Source of the DNA: Pseudomonas rubra
Lineage (GTDB): Bacteria; Pseudomonadota; Gammaproteobacteria; Pseudomonadales; Pseudomonadaceae
Length of the DNA stretch: 64,000 bases
Direction of reading: 5' to 3'
Assembly: GCF_028656935.1 (NCBI RefSeq)
Contig: NZ_JAMDGZ010000035.1
Location: forward strand, 1 to 64,000
The position numbers and the translations under genes were made by a program. Of this stretch, positions 11,459 through 22,379 are shown piece after piece. Position 1 is the first letter of the stretch. Each line of letters opens with the position of its first letter. A model generated the notes under the pieces. That model ran no database searches and was not told where the DNA came from. It saw only the letters and a program-made list of their open reading frames with translations.

Positions 11459-11641
11459 ACGAATATTCTGATGCGAGGTTACACGTTTTGGACGGTAACA
11501 CCCGTTAGCGGTCCCCAAGGCTGTCACAGAACAGCGCATTGCGCCAATTGACCCAAAAACAAGCCAACACGGGTCGGATGCGCCTCATAAGGGTGCGGTG
11601 CAATCCCGGCTCACACAACAAGAGCAAAACTGGAGGTTTGA

Positions 11642-12670
11642 ATGAAGATGTTGAAATCCACACTGGCAGTGGTTACCGCTGCGACCGCGTTGGGTATCAG
11701 CGGTTTCGCACAGGCAGGTGCGACCCTGGACGCAGTACAAAAGAAGGGATTCGTTCAATGTGGCGTCAGTGACGGCTTGCCAGGCTTCTCGGTGCCGGAT
11801 GCCAAGGGCAACATCGTCGGTATCGACGCCGACGTCTGCCGCGCGGTGGCCGCTGCAGTGTTTGGCGATGCCAAGAAGGTCAAGTTCAGCCAGCTCAACG
11901 CCAAGGAGCGCTTCACCGCGTTGCAGTCCGGTGAAGTCGACGTGTTGTCGCGCAACACCACCTGGACCAGCTCCCGTGACGCCGGCATGGGCCTGGTGTT
12001 CGCCGGTGTTACCTACTACGACGGTATCGGTTTCCTGGTCAACAAGAAGCTGGGTGTTTCCAGTGCCAAGGAACTGGACGGTGCAACCATCTGCATCCAG
12101 GCCGGTACCACCACCGAACTCAACGTTTCCGACTACTTCCGCGCCAATGGCCTGAAGTACACCCCCATCACCTTCGATACCTCCGACGAGAGCGCCAAGT
12201 CGCTGGAATCCGGCCGTTGCGACGTGCTGACCTCCGACAAATCGCAGCTCTACGCACAGCGCTCCAAGCTGGCTGCCCCGACCGACTACGTGGTGCTGCC
12301 GGAGACTATCTCCAAAGAGCCACTGGGCCCGGTGGTGCGCAAAGGTGATGAAGAGTGGTTCAGCATCGTCAAGTGGACCCTGTTCGCCATGCTCAACGCC
12401 GAAGAGATGGGCATCACCTCGAAGAACGTCGAAGCCGAAGCCAAGGCCACCAAGAACCCTGACGTGGGCCGCATGCTCGGCGCCGACGGCGAGTACGGCA
12501 AAGACCTGAAGCTGCCGAAGGACTGGGTGGTGCAGATCGTCAAGCAGGTCGGTAACTACGGTGAAGTCTTCGAGAAAAACCTGGGCAAGGAAACCCCACT
12601 GCAAATCGACCGTGGTCTGAACGCCCTGTGGAACAACGGCGGCATCCAGTACGCGCCACCGGTGCGCTGA
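11642..12670 (+). CDS. aapJ: General L-amino-acid ABC transporter substrate-binding protein (AapJ type)
   Basis: A 342-residue periplasmic binding protein with a signal peptide of about 25 residues (GISGFAQA-GA). The core begins TLDAVQKKGFVQCGVSDG and continues with FSVPDAKGNIVGIDADVC, which is typical of the AapJ/BztA group that binds many L-amino acids. AapJ proteins are longer (~340) than ordinary family-3 binding proteins, as here. It is first in a four-gene operon with two permeases and an ATPase, and has a good GGAGG site at 11632-11636. The nearby sigma-54 promoter suggests nitrogen or amino-acid control. Confidence 0.93.
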   Translation: MKMLKSTLAVVTAATALGISGFAQAGATLDAVQKKGFVQCGVSDGLPGFSVPDAKGNIVGIDADVCRAVAAAVFGDAKKVKFSQLNAKERFTALQSGEVDVLSRNTTWTSSRDAGMGLVFAGVTYYDGIGFLVNKKLGVSSAKELDGATICIQAGTTTELNVSDYFRANGLKYTPITFDTSDESAKSLESGRCDVLTSDKSQLYAQRSKLAAPTDYVVLPETISKEPLGPVVRKGDEEWFSIVKWTLFAMLNAEEMGITSKNVEAEAKATKNPDVGRMLGADGEYGKDLKLPKDWVVQIVKQVGNYGEVFEKNLGKETPLQIDRGLNALWNNGGIQYAPPVR

Positions 12671-12737
12671 CGGTTGGGGCCTGCGGCGGCAATTCGCCGC
12701 TGCAGGCTGTTCGGTTCCCTTCCTTGCGGGGCATTAC

Positions 12738-13916
12738 ATGCAAAATAATATCGGCGCACCCAAGGGACTATCCCTGAGCGATCCACGTGTGCGTGCGTGG
12801 CTGTTCCAGATACTTACCATCGCTTTCGTGGTCGGGCTAGGCTGGTACCTGTTTCACAACACCCAGACCAACCTGCAGCACCGCGGGATCACCTCGGGCT
12901 TCGACTTTCTCGAACGCAGTGCCGGCTTCGGCATCGCCCAGCACCTGATTCCCTATACCGAACAGGACAGTTATGCGCGGGTCTTCGTCATTGGCCTGCT
13001 CAACACCCTGCTGGTGACCTTCATTGGCATCATCCTCGCGACCCTGCTGGGCTTCATCATCGGTGTGGCACGACTGTCACCGAACTGGATGATCAGCAAG
13101 CTGGCCACGGTGTATGTCGAGACTTTCCGTAACATTCCGCCGCTGTTGCAGATCCTGTTCTGGTACTTCGCGGTGTTCCTGACCCTGCCGGGACCGCGGG
13201 GCAGCATCAATCTGAGCGACACCTTCTTTATCAGCAACCGGGGCCTGAACATGCCCGGTGCGTCCATGGCCGAAGGATTCTGGCCGTTCGTCGTCGCCCT
13301 GGTACTGGCCATCATCGCCATTGTGCTGATGGTGCGCCTGGCCAACCGGCGCTTTGAGGCCACCGGCGAGCCGTTCCACAAATTCTGGGTCGGCCTGTTC
13401 CTGTTCTTTGGCATTCCGGCGCTGTGCGTGTTGCTGTTCGGCGCGCCGGTGCACTGGGAAATGCCGCAGCTCAAGGGCTTCAACTTCGTCGGCGGCTGGG
13501 TGCTGATCCCGGAACTGCTGGCGCTGACCCTGGCGCTGACCATCTACACCGCCGCCTTTATCGCCGAGATCGTGCGTTCGGGTATCCGTTCGGTCAGCTA
13601 CGGTCAGACCGAGGCGGCCCGCTCCCTGGGCCTGCGCGAGGGGCCGACGCTGCGCAAGGTGATCATTCCTCAGGCACTGCGGGTGATCATTCCGCCGCTG
13701 ACCAGCCAGTACCTGAACCTGGCGAAGAACTCTTCGCTGGCAGCCGGTATCGGCTACCCGGAAATGGTCTCGTTGTTCGCCGGTACCGTGCTCAACCAGA
13801 CCGGCCAGGCCATCGAGGTGATCGCCATCACCATGAGCGTCTATCTGGCTATCAGCATCAGCATTTCGTTGCTGATGAACTGGTACAACAAGCGCATTGC
13901 GCTGATCGAGCGGTGA
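12738..13916 (+). CDS. aapQ: General L-amino-acid ABC transporter permease (AapQ type)
   Basis: A 392-residue inner-membrane permease of the HisMQ family. The length, well above the ~230 of a simple permease, comes from an inserted region with extra membrane segments in the middle, as in AapQ/BztB. The EAA-like ABC contact loop is EAARSLGLREGPTLRKVIIPQALR near residues 290-320. It pairs with the following AapM-type permease as the heterodimeric channel. It starts at 12738, 67 bases after aapJ. Confidence 0.92.
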   Translation: MQNNIGAPKGLSLSDPRVRAWLFQILTIAFVVGLGWYLFHNTQTNLQHRGITSGFDFLERSAGFGIAQHLIPYTEQDSYARVFVIGLLNTLLVTFIGIILATLLGFIIGVARLSPNWMISKLATVYVETFRNIPPLLQILFWYFAVFLTLPGPRGSINLSDTFFISNRGLNMPGASMAEGFWPFVVALVLAIIAIVLMVRLANRRFEATGEPFHKFWVGLFLFFGIPALCVLLFGAPVHWEMPQLKGFNFVGGWVLIPELLALTLALTIYTAAFIAEIVRSGIRSVSYGQTEAARSLGLREGPTLRKVIIPQALRVIIPPLTSQYLNLAKNSSLAAGIGYPEMVSLFAGTVLNQTGQAIEVIAITMSVYLAISISISLLMNWYNKRIALIER

Positions 13917-13926
13917 GGACAAGCGC

Positions 13927-15024
13927 ATGAGTACCCATGTTTTCAAACCTGATATGCCGCCACCGGTCAAAGCCGTCGGCGTTGTCGCCTGGATGCGCGC
14001 CAACCTGTTCTCCAGCTGGCTCAACACCCTGCTGACGCTGTTTGCCGTATACCTGGTATGGCTGATCGTGCCGCCGCTTTTGCAGTGGTCGATCTTCGAC
14101 GCCAACTGGGTCGGCACCACCCGCGCCGACTGCACCAAGGACGGTGCCTGCTGGGTGTTCATCCAGCAGCGCTTCGGCCAGTTCATGTACGGCTACTACC
14201 CAAGCGAACTGCGCTGGCGCGTTGATCTCACCGTGTGGCTTGCGGTGATTGGCGCCGCGCCGCTGTTCATCTCGCGTTTCCCGCGCAAGGCGATCTACGG
14301 ACTGGGCTTTCTGCTGCTGTACCCGATCATCGCCTACACCCTGCTGCATGGCGGTTACCTGGGCCTGGCCACGGTACCGACCAGCCAATGGGGCGGGCTG
14401 ATGTTGACCCTGGTGATCGCCACCGTGGGCATCGTCGGCGCCTTGCCGCTGGGGATCTTGCTGGCGCTGGGGCGGCGTTCGAACATGCCGGCGGTGAAGG
14501 TGGTCTGTGTGACCTTCATCGAGTTCTGGCGCGGCGTGCCGCTGATTACCGTGCTGTTCATGTCCTCGGTGATGTTGCCGCTGTTCCTGCCTGAAGGCAT
14601 GAGCTTCGACAAGCTGCTGCGGGCCATGATCGGGGTGATCCTGTTCCAGTCGGCGTACATCGCCGAGGTGGTGCGCGGCGGCCTGCAGGCCATTCCCAAG
14701 GGCCAGTACGAAGCCGCTGCGGCCATGGGCCTGGGCTACTGGCGCTCGATGTGCCTGGTGATTCTGCCGCAAGCCCTGAAGCTGGTGATCCCCGGCATCG
14801 TCAACACCTTCATTGCCCTGTTCAAGGACACAAGCCTTGTGATCATCATCGGCCTGTTCGACCTGCTCAACAGCGTCAAGCAGGCCGCTGCCGACCCCAC
14901 CTGGCTGGGCATGGCGACCGAGGGCTATGTATTCGCCGCCCTGGTTTTCTGGATTTTCTGTTTCGGTATGTCCCGCTACTCCATGCATCTGGAGCGCAAG
15001 CTGGACACAGGCCACAAGCGTTAG
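13927..15024 (+). CDS. aapM: General L-amino-acid ABC transporter permease (AapM type)
   Basis: A 365-residue second permease of the same transporter. The N-terminal part has transmembrane segments around residues 30-55 and 100-120. The C-terminal conserved permease domain contains the coupling loop [21 protein letters not shown] at about 258-278. It follows aapQ by 10 bases and precedes the ATPase gene by 10 bases, so all four genes are one unit. Confidence 0.92.
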   Translation: MSTHVFKPDMPPPVKAVGVVAWMRANLFSSWLNTLLTLFAVYLVWLIVPPLLQWSIFDANWVGTTRADCTKDGACWVFIQQRFGQFMYGYYPSELRWRVDLTVWLAVIGAAPLFISRFPRKAIYGLGFLLLYPIIAYTLLHGGYLGLATVPTSQWGGLMLTLVIATVGIVGALPLGILLALGRRSNMPAVKVVCVTFIEFWRGVPLITVLFMSSVMLPLFLPEGMSFDKLLRAMIGVILFQSAYIAEVVRGGLQAIPKGQYEAAAAMGLGYWRSMCLVILPQALKLVIPGIVNTFIALFKDTSLVIIIGLFDLLNSVKQAAADPTWLGMATEGYVFAALVFWIFCFGMSRYSMHLERKLDTGHKR

Positions 15025-15034
15025 GAGTGTTCCC

Positions 15035-15799
15035 ATGAGTGAAGCGATCAAACAGTCTGTGAGCCCTGAAGGCATTATTCAGATGCAGGGTGTGAACAAG
15101 TGGTACGGCCAGTTCCACGTACTCAAGGACATCAACCTGAACGTGCGCCAGGGCGAACGCATCGTGCTGTGCGGGCCTTCGGGTTCGGGCAAGTCGACCA
15201 CCATCCGATGCCTCAACCGCCTGGAAGAACACCAGCAGGGGCGGATCGTCGTCGATGGGGTGGAGCTGACCAACGACCTCAAGCAGATCGAAGCGATCCG
15301 CCGCGAAGTCGGCATGGTGTTCCAGCATTTCAATCTGTTCCCGCACCTGACCATTCTGCAGAACTGCACCCTGGCGCCGATGTGGGTACGCAAGATGCCC
15401 AAGCGCAGGGCCGAAGAAATCGCCATGCACTACCTTGAGCGCGTGCGTATTCCGGAGCAGGCCAACAAGTTCCCCGGGCAGCTGTCCGGTGGTCAGCAGC
15501 AACGGGTGGCGATTGCCCGGGCGCTGTGCATGAAGCCGAAGATCATGTTGTTCGACGAACCGACCTCGGCGCTGGACCCGGAGATGGTCAAGGAAGTGCT
15601 CGATACCATGGTCGGCCTGGCGGAAGACGGCATGACCATGTTGTGCGTGACCCACGAGATGGGCTTTGCCCGCACTGTGGCGAACCGGGTGATCTTCATG
15701 GACAAAGGCGAGATTGTGGAGCAGGCGGCACCGGACGACTTCTTCGACCGGCCGCAGAATGATCGGACCAAGCTGTTCTTGAGCCAGATTCTGCACTGA
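15035..15799 (+). CDS. aapP: General L-amino-acid ABC transporter ATPase (AapP type)
   Basis: A 254-residue ABC ATPase: Walker [10 protein letters not shown] near residue 48, signature LSGGQQQR, Walker [13 protein letters not shown], and the His-loop THEMGFA. It energises the AapQ/AapM permease pair. The ATG at 15035 follows a TTAGGAGTG ribosome site at the end of aapM; the in-frame 36-residue upstream extension lies within aapM and is rejected. It is last in the operon. Confidence 0.95.
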   Translation: MSEAIKQSVSPEGIIQMQGVNKWYGQFHVLKDINLNVRQGERIVLCGPSGSGKSTTIRCLNRLEEHQQGRIVVDGVELTNDLKQIEAIRREVGMVFQHFNLFPHLTILQNCTLAPMWVRKMPKRRAEEIAMHYLERVRIPEQANKFPGQLSGGQQQRVAIARALCMKPKIMLFDEPTSALDPEMVKEVLDTMVGLAEDGMTMLCVTHEMGFARTVANRVIFMDKGEIVEQAAPDDFFDRPQNDRTKLFLSQILH

Positions 15800-15803
15800 T
15801 GCC

Positions 15804-15841
15804 ATCGCGGGGCGATGCGGCGACCCGACTTGCCCCGCGAT
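15804..15841. repeat. REP-type palindrome between aapP and algW
   Basis: ATCGCGGGGCGA at 15804-15815 is mirrored by TTGCCCCGCGAT at 15830-15841. It lies exactly between two convergent genes and probably serves both as transcription end. Confidence 0.8.
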
Positions 15842-15844
15842 GCT

Positions 15845-17002
<1,158 letters not shown>

Positions 17003-17232
17003 TGAACGAATCCTGGGAGTTGGCAGAGGGCCGCAAACAGCTGGGGGGCGTGAACGCGCGCGATCATACTGCGCTCCGGCTTGTGCAGGAACTGTTAAAT
17101 CGTCACGAAAGCCAACAACCAATACCCCCTGGCAACTGCCGTTGGTTTCCCCAAACCCGGCGACGGCCCATAATGGCGTTCATTATACGGGGCCTTGGGC
17201 CGCGCTGAACTGCGAAATTGAGGAGTCTTTCC

Positions 17233-17991
17233 ATGGCTGTTGCCCTGAGTACCCTGGTCGAGGAAGCCGAACGCTACCTCGGCAGCGCCAAAATCCAGGA
17301 CTACTGCCCCAACGGCCTGCAGGTCGAGGGCCGCCCGCAGGTGACCCGCATCGTCAGCGGCGTCACCGCAAGCCAGGCCTTGCTCGACGCCGCCGTCGAG
17401 GCCAACGCCGACCTGGTGCTGGTGCACCATGGCTACTTCTGGAAGGGCGAAAACCCGTGCATCACCGGTATGAAGCAGCGCCGCCTGAAGACCCTGCTGA
17501 AAAACGACCTGAGCCTGTTGTCCTATCACCTGCCGCTCGACCTGCACCCGGAGGTGGGTAATAACGTGCAACTGGCACGCCAGCTCGACATCACCGTCGA
17601 AGGCCCGCTGGACCCGCAGAATCCACGGGTGGTTGGCCTGGTCGGATCGCTGGTCGAGCCGATGTCGGCCCGGGATTTTGCCCGCAAGGTGCAGGAGGTG
17701 ATGGGCCGCGAGCCGCTGCTGATCGAAGGCGAGCAGATCATCCGCCGGGTTGGCTGGTGTACAGGCGGTGGCCAGGGTTACATCGACCAGGCGATTGCCG
17801 CCGGTGTCGACCTGTACTTGAGTGGCGAGGCCTCCGAACAGACCTTCCACAGCGCCCGCGAAAACGGCATCAGTTTCATTGCCGCCGGCCACCATGCCAC
17901 CGAGCGTTATGGGGTGCAGGCGCTGGGTGATTACCTGGCCCGGCGCTTTGCCCTGGAGCACCTGTTCATTGACTGCCCGAACCCGATTTGA
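17233..17991 (+). CDS. Nif3-like dinuclear metal centre protein
   Basis: A 252-residue member of the Nif3/YbgI (DUF34) family. These form toroidal hexamers with a two-metal site; the biochemical role is unsettled, with GTP cyclohydrolase-like, metallochaperone or hydrolase functions proposed. Metal-ligand motifs seen are LVHHGYFW near residue 63, SYHLPLD near 98, and AAGHHATE near the C-terminus. I start at ATG 17233, preceded by GAGGAG at 17220-17225. It lies between algW and cysD; the spacing to cysD (136 bases) suggests a separate transcript. Confidence 0.92.
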   Translation: MAVALSTLVEEAERYLGSAKIQDYCPNGLQVEGRPQVTRIVSGVTASQALLDAAVEANADLVLVHHGYFWKGENPCITGMKQRRLKTLLKNDLSLLSYHLPLDLHPEVGNNVQLARQLDITVEGPLDPQNPRVVGLVGSLVEPMSARDFARKVQEVMGREPLLIEGEQIIRRVGWCTGGGQGYIDQAIAAGVDLYLSGEASEQTFHSARENGISFIAAGHHATERYGVQALGDYLARRFALEHLFIDCPNPI

Positions 17992-18127
17992 AGCTAAAAC
18001 GGCAGGGCATATTCTTATACTGTTTCGTTCTAGTTGGCCGTCTAAATAGAATTGGGCGCTGTGATACAGTGGCTCGCTCGAACACGGCCCGCTGGCCGTC
18101 CATAAGATCGTATTTCCGTGAGTAGCC

Positions 18128-19045
18128 ATGGTCGACAAACTGACGCACTTGAAACAGTTGGAGGCGGAAAGCATCCACATCATTCGTGAGGTGGCCGCCG
18201 AGTTCGATAACCCGGTGATGCTGTACTCGATTGGCAAGGACTCGGCCGTGATGCTGCACCTGGCGCGCAAAGCCTTCTTCCCGGGCAAGCTGCCGTTTCC
18301 GGTGATGCACGTCGACACCCAGTGGAAATTCCAGGAGATGTACAGCTTCCGCGACAAGATGGTCGAGGAAATGGGCCTGGAGCTGATTACTCACGTCAAC
18401 CCTGATGGCGTCGCCCAAGGCATCAACCCGTTCACCCACGGCAGTGCCAAGCACACCGACATCATGAAGACCGAAGGCCTCAAGCAGGCCCTCGACAAGT
18501 ACGGCTTCGATGCCGCCTTTGGTGGCGCGCGCCGCGACGAAGAGAAGTCGCGGGCCAAGGAGCGCGTCTATTCGTTCCGTGACAGCAAGCACCGCTGGGA
18601 CCCGAAGAACCAGCGCCCAGAGCTGTGGAACCTGTACAACGGCAAGGTCAACAAGGGCGAATCGATTCGCGTGTTCCCGCTGTCGAACTGGACCGAGCTG
18701 GATATCTGGCAGTACATCTACCTTGAAGGCATCCCGATCGTGCCGCTGTACTTCGCCGCCGAACGCGAAGTCATCGAGAAGAACGGCACCCTGATCATGA
18801 TCGACGACGCGCGCATCCTCGAGCACCTCTCGGAGGAAGAGAAGGCCCGCATCGTCAAGAAGAAAGTGCGTTTCCGTACCCTTGGCTGCTACCCGTTGAC
18901 GGGCGCGGTGGAGTCGGAGGCCGAAAGCCTCACCGACATCATTCAGGAAATGCTCCTGACGCGCACTTCCGAGCGCCAGGGCCGGGTCATCGATCACGAT
19001 GGCGCAGGCTCCATGGAAGACAAAAAACGTCAGGGCTATTTCTAA
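18128..19045 (+). CDS. cysD: Sulfate adenylyltransferase subunit 2
   Basis: A 305-residue PP-loop ATP pyrophosphatase; the nucleotide loop SIGKDS is at 34-39. With the GTPase CysN it makes adenosine 5'-phosphosulfate from ATP and sulfate. The C-terminus ends with the usual DKKRQGYF. cysNC follows after 14 bases, so the two are co-transcribed. The AT-rich sequence 17991-18060 upstream holds TATACT at 18016-18021 with no good -35, as expected for a promoter that needs an activator such as CysB. Confidence 0.97.
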   Translation: MVDKLTHLKQLEAESIHIIREVAAEFDNPVMLYSIGKDSAVMLHLARKAFFPGKLPFPVMHVDTQWKFQEMYSFRDKMVEEMGLELITHVNPDGVAQGINPFTHGSAKHTDIMKTEGLKQALDKYGFDAAFGGARRDEEKSRAKERVYSFRDSKHRWDPKNQRPELWNLYNGKVNKGESIRVFPLSNWTELDIWQYIYLEGIPIVPLYFAAEREVIEKNGTLIMIDDARILEHLSEEEKARIVKKKVRFRTLGCYPLTGAVESEAESLTDIIQEMLLTRTSERQGRVIDHDGAGSMEDKKRQGYF

Positions 19046-19059
19046 GTTAGGGTCTCTTC

Positions 19060-20961
19060 ATGTCGCACCAATCTGATCTGATCAGCGAGGACATCCTCGC
19101 CTACCTGGCCCAGCACGAACGCAAAGAACTGCTGCGCTTCCTCACCTGCGGTAACGTCGACGACGGCAAGAGCACCCTGATCGGGCGCTTGCTGCACGAC
19201 TCGAAGATGATCTATGAAGACCATCTGGAAGCCATCACCCGCGATTCGAAGAAAGTCGGCACCACTGGTGACGATATCGACCTGGCGTTGCTGGTGGATG
19301 GCCTGCAGGCCGAGCGCGAGCAGGGCATCACCATTGATGTGGCCTACCGCTACTTCTCTACCGCCAAGCGCAAGTTCATCATCGCCGACACCCCGGGCCA
19401 CGAGCAGTACACCCGCAACATGGCCACCGGTGCCTCGACCTGCGACCTGGCGATTATCCTCGTCGATGCCCGCTACGGCGTGCAGACCCAGACCCGCCGA
19501 CACAGCTACATTGCCTCGTTGCTGGGCATCAAGCACATCGTCGTCGCGGTCAACAAGATGGACCTCAAAGGCTTTGACGAGGGCGTGTTCGAGAGCATCA
19601 AGGCCGACTACCTGAAGTTCGCCGAAGCCATCAACATGGCCCCGAGCAGCCTGCATTTCGTGCCGATGTCGGCGCTCAAGGGCGACAACGTGGTCAACCG
19701 CAGCGAGCGTTCGCCGTGGTACACGGGCCCGGCGCTGATGGAAATCCTCGAAACCGTCGAAGTTGCGGCCGACCGCAACTTCACCGACCTGCGTTTCCCG
19801 GTGCAGTACGTCAATCGTCCTAACCTGAACTTCCGTGGCTTTGCCGGTACCCTGGCCAGCGGCGTGGTGCACAAGGGCGATGAAATCGTCGTGCTGCCGT
19901 CGGGCAAGAGCAGCCGGGTCAAGTCCATTGTCACCTTCGAAGGTGAGCTGGAAAACGCCGGCCCCGGCCAGGCCGTGACCCTGACCATGGAAGACGAGAT
20001 CGACATCTCCCGTGGCGACCTGCTGGTGCATGCCGACAACGTGCCGCCGGTTACCGACCAGTTTGACGCCATGCTGGTATGGATGGCTGAAGAGCCGATG
20101 CTGCCGGGCAAGAAATACGACATCAAGCGCGCCACCAGCTACGTGCCGGGCTCGATTGCCAGCATCGCCCACAAGGTCGATGTGAACACCCTGGAGCAGG
20201 GTGCGGCCAGTGCCCTGCAACTGAACGAGATCGGCAAGGTCAAGGTCAGTCTCGACGCTCCGATCGCCCTGGACGGCTATGACAGCAACCGCACCACCGG
20301 TGCGTTCATTGTCATCGACCGCCTGACCAACGGCACCGTTGGCGCCGGCATGATCATCGCGCCACCGGTTGTGCCCCATGGCACCGTTGGCCAGCATGGC
20401 AAACTTGCCCACGTGGATACGGAAGAACGTGCCCTGCGCTTCGGCCAGCAGCCAGCCACTGTGCTGTTCAGCGGCCTTTCGGGCGCGGGCAAGAGCACCC
20501 TGGCCTATGCCGTCGAGCGCAAGCTGTTCGACATGGGCCGTGCGGTGTACGTGCTTGATGGCCAGAACCTGCGTCACGACCTGAACAAGGGCCTGCCACA
20601 AGACCGTGCCGGGCGTACCGAGAACTGGCGTCGTGCCGCGCACGTCGCGCGTCAGTTCAACGAAGCCGGCCTGCTGACCCTGGCCGCCTTCGTCGCCCCG
20701 GACGCCGAAGGCCGAGAACAGGCCAAGGCGCTGATCGGCAAGGAACGCTTGCTTACCGTCTACGTCCAGGCTTCGCCTTTGGCATGCCGTGAGCGCGACC
20801 CTCAGGGCCTGTATGCCGCTGCTGGCGACAACATCCCGGGCGAAAGCTTCCCGTATGACGTACCGCTGGATGCTGACCTGGTGATCGACACCCAGAACCT
20901 CAGCCTGGAAGACGGCGTCAAGCAGGTGCTGGAGTTGCTGCGCAAGCGTGGCGCGATCTAG
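19060..20961 (+). CDS. cysNC: Bifunctional sulfate adenylyltransferase subunit 1 / adenylylsulfate kinase CysNC
   Basis: A 633-residue fusion. Residues 1-450 are the CysN GTPase (G1 GNVDDGKS at 31-38, G3 DTPGH at 110-114, G4 NKMD at 165-168). It couples GTP hydrolysis to APS formation by CysD. Residues about 460-633 are the CysC APS kinase (P-loop [10 protein letters not shown] at 471-480), which makes PAPS. The fusion of cysN and cysC is normal in pseudomonads, where both activities sit on one chain. A strong terminator follows at 20979-21004. Confidence 0.97.
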   Translation: MSHQSDLISEDILAYLAQHERKELLRFLTCGNVDDGKSTLIGRLLHDSKMIYEDHLEAITRDSKKVGTTGDDIDLALLVDGLQAEREQGITIDVAYRYFSTAKRKFIIADTPGHEQYTRNMATGASTCDLAIILVDARYGVQTQTRRHSYIASLLGIKHIVVAVNKMDLKGFDEGVFESIKADYLKFAEAINMAPSSLHFVPMSALKGDNVVNRSERSPWYTGPALMEILETVEVAADRNFTDLRFPVQYVNRPNLNFRGFAGTLASGVVHKGDEIVVLPSGKSSRVKSIVTFEGELENAGPGQAVTLTMEDEIDISRGDLLVHADNVPPVTDQFDAMLVWMAEEPMLPGKKYDIKRATSYVPGSIASIAHKVDVNTLEQGAASALQLNEIGKVKVSLDAPIALDGYDSNRTTGAFIVIDRLTNGTVGAGMIIAPPVVPHGTVGQHGKLAHVDTEERALRFGQQPATVLFSGLSGAGKSTLAYAVERKLFDMGRAVYVLDGQNLRHDLNKGLPQDRAGRTENWRRAAHVARQFNEAGLLTLAAFVAPDAEGREQAKALIGKERLLTVYVQASPLACRERDPQGLYAAAGDNIPGESFPYDVPLDADLVIDTQNLSLEDGVKQVLELLRKRGAI

Positions 20962-20978
20962 GCATTGCCTGTAAACAG

Positions 20979-21004
20979 AAAACCCCACCTCGGTGGGGTT
21001 TTTT
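20979..21004 (+). terminator. Terminator after cysNC
   Basis: AAAACCCCACC (20979-20989) pairs with GGTGGGGTTTT (20992-21002) and ends in a T-run. Confidence 0.93.
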
Positions 21005-21026
21005 GTGGGCCAAAATTTATCGAACA

Positions 21027-21050
21027 GTGGGAGCGGGCTTGCCCCGCGAT
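21027..21050. repeat. REP element (single unit)
   Basis: GTGGGAGCGGGCTTGCCCCGCGAT, identical in sequence to the copy at 37-60. It lies between the cysNC terminator and the immunity gene. Confidence 0.85.
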
Positions 21051-21060
21051 GGGGCCCGAC

Positions 21061-21321
21061 TCAACCCCCTTTCAATCCAGCCCGGCCGTTAGCCGCTCGC
21101 CATCCCACGATCCGCTGAATAATCTTCCCTGGTGTCTGGGTTTTACCATCAGCCGGGTAAAAAATCAGATCTGACCCTTCAGGATGCTCTGTCACTGCGA
21201 TGAAATGCTCAAGCAAGGTGTCCTGGTAAAACTCGGAACCGGCGGCTTCGATGATTTCCTTGAGCAGCCATTCGAACTCGGTTGCCGTGTACTCAGCAAA
21301 GTTGCCCTTCAGTAACATCAT
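21061..21321 (-). CDS. Colicin/pyocin DNase immunity protein (Im2/Im9 family)
   Basis: An 86-residue protein of the E-type colicin/S-type pyocin DNase immunity family. It has the LLEHFIAVTEHPEGSDLIFYP core (residues about 37-57) and the C-terminal WRAANGRAG motif (about 74-82), in the same order and spacing as Im9. These proteins bind the HNH nuclease domain of the cognate toxin and block DNA cleavage. The gene overlaps the toxin remnant upstream by four bases (ATGA), the normal toxin-immunity arrangement. It looks intact while the toxin is not, so it may protect against relatives' toxins. Function is inferred from family. Confidence 0.88.
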   Translation of the reverse strand: MMLLKGNFAEYTATEFEWLLKEIIEAAGSEFYQDTLLEHFIAVTEHPEGSDLIFYPADGKTQTPGKIIQRIVGWRAANGRAGLKGG

Positions 21322-21677
21322 TGCAGGTCACCGTAGAGGCTGATGCATTGTTTTGGCGTCAGGATTCGCAGGTTGTCCATGTCGTTCATCTCGCCACCTT
21401 CGCGCGTCGGCACGATATGACGCATTTCATAGGACCGGCGGTTTTTGACTGTCTCTGAAAAAGGCGCTCGGGGTGGATAGCCTTTCTGCATGCGGGCCAG
21501 GTTCGGTTTGGAGAATGGATAGGTGAAATATGCAGCCGTGCTTACTCTCATCCAGAACGCCCCTTGTATGGAAGTCATGCACCGGTGAAATGCTTCCTGG
21601 TGCGCCTCCAGAACAGGATGCAGATTTGTGGGCAGTGATGTCTGTCGTGCGAGTTGGCTGTTTAAGTAAGGACTTTC
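21318..21677 (-). pseudogene. Remnant of a bacteriocin HNH DNase (C-terminal cytotoxic domain)
   Basis: The minus-strand frame upstream of the immunity gene encodes about 119 residues resembling the C-terminal DNase domain of colicin E9/S-type pyocins: LPTNLHPVLEAHQEAFHR, then SIQGAFW, KGYPPRAPFSE, SYEMRHIVPTREGGE, NDMDNLRILTPK. An in-frame TGA lies at 21678-21680 and the receptor-binding and translocation domains are missing. Compared with the E9 motif HH...N...H...H, the second His and the Asn are kept, but the three metal-binding His positions read Arg, Cys and Tyr. A start at the ATG at 21578 would give only 86 residues. I judge it a dead toxin fragment; an unusual orphan module is the alternative. 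Confidence 0.78.
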
Positions 21678-21771
21678 TCAGCAGCGAGAAATTCGTTTCC
21701 TACATGGTGCAGATTTCCCAGTGGAGTATCGCGGGCCAGTCGAGTCGTCCCGCGATCATGACTGATTGAGC

Positions 21772-22251
21772 TCAGATGTGCTTCTCCGACACCGGAATCA
21801 CCCGCTTCTCCTTCACGGCCTTGAACGAGAAACTCGAGTAGATCTCTTTCACCCCCGGCAAGGTCTGCAGCACCTCCCGGGCAAACTCACCAAACGATTC
21901 CAGATCCCGCGCGAGGATTTCCAGGAGAAAGTCGTAACGCCCGGAGATGTTGTGGCAAGCGACGATTTCGGGAATTTCCATCAGCCGCTGCTCGAAGGCG
22001 CGGGCCATTTCCTTGGTGTGCGAATCCATCATGATGCTGACAAACGCTGTTACACCAAAACCCAGGGATTTGGGCGAAAGGATGGCCTGGTAGCCGGTGA
22101 TGTAGCCGGATTCTTCCAGCAGCTTGATCCGTCGCCAGCACGGCGAGGTGGTCAGCGATACCTGATCGGCCAGTTCGGACACGGTCAGCCGAGCGTTGTC
22201 CTGCAGCGCCGCGAGCAATGCACGATCGGTCCGATCGATGGTTGTAGGCAT
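21772..22251 (-). CDS. mdeR: Lrp/AsnC-family regulator of methionine degradation (MdeR-like)
   Basis: A 159-residue Lrp/AsnC regulator. The N-terminal helix-turn-helix covers about residues 5-60 (ALLAALQDNARLTVSELA, LTTSPCWRRIKLLEESGYI), followed by the ligand-binding RAM domain. It is divergent from the methionine gamma-lyase gene, the arrangement described for mdeR in P. putida, where it activates mdeAB. The 128-base gap between them holds the likely operator. Confidence 0.88.
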   Translation of the reverse strand: MPTTIDRTDRALLAALQDNARLTVSELADQVSLTTSPCWRRIKLLEESGYITGYQAILSPKSLGFGVTAFVSIMMDSHTKEMARAFEQRLMEIPEIVACHNISGRYDFLLEILARDLESFGEFAREVLQTLPGVKEIYSSFSFKAVKEKRVIPVSEKHI

Positions 22252-22295
22252 GTTTTACCCTCCCTGGTCTGAAATTGTTGTTTTTATGTCAATAA

Positions 22296-22308
22296 CCCTC
22301 CGCGAGGG
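22296..22308. promoter_or_regulatory. Palindrome in the mdeR-mdeA intergenic region
   Basis: CCCTC-CGC-GAGGG is a perfect short palindrome flanked by AT-rich sequence, midway between the divergent mdeR and mdeA genes. It is a candidate MdeR binding site. A possible mdeA promoter lies nearby (TTCAGT 22328-22333, 18 bases, TATAAC 22352-22357). Confidence 0.35.
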
Positions 22309-22379
22309 AGGTCATATTTGGAAAAAATTCAGTACCTCAGTGGCATAAGCTTATAACAAACCACTAGAGGCTGTTTGCC

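Noticed and set aside
19042-20988. A 648-codon open frame on the minus strand opposite cysNC
   Set aside because: Antisense to cysNC; the composition is typical of shadow frames in high-GC DNA and there is no ribosome site.
21530-21769. A 79-codon plus-strand open frame opposite the bacteriocin remnant
   Set aside because: No ribosome site or family resemblance; the minus strand here reads as decayed DNase sequence.
22340-22357. Possible sigma-54 site TGGCATAAGC before mdeA
   Set aside because: The -24 half looks right, but the -12 GC is missing at the required spacing.
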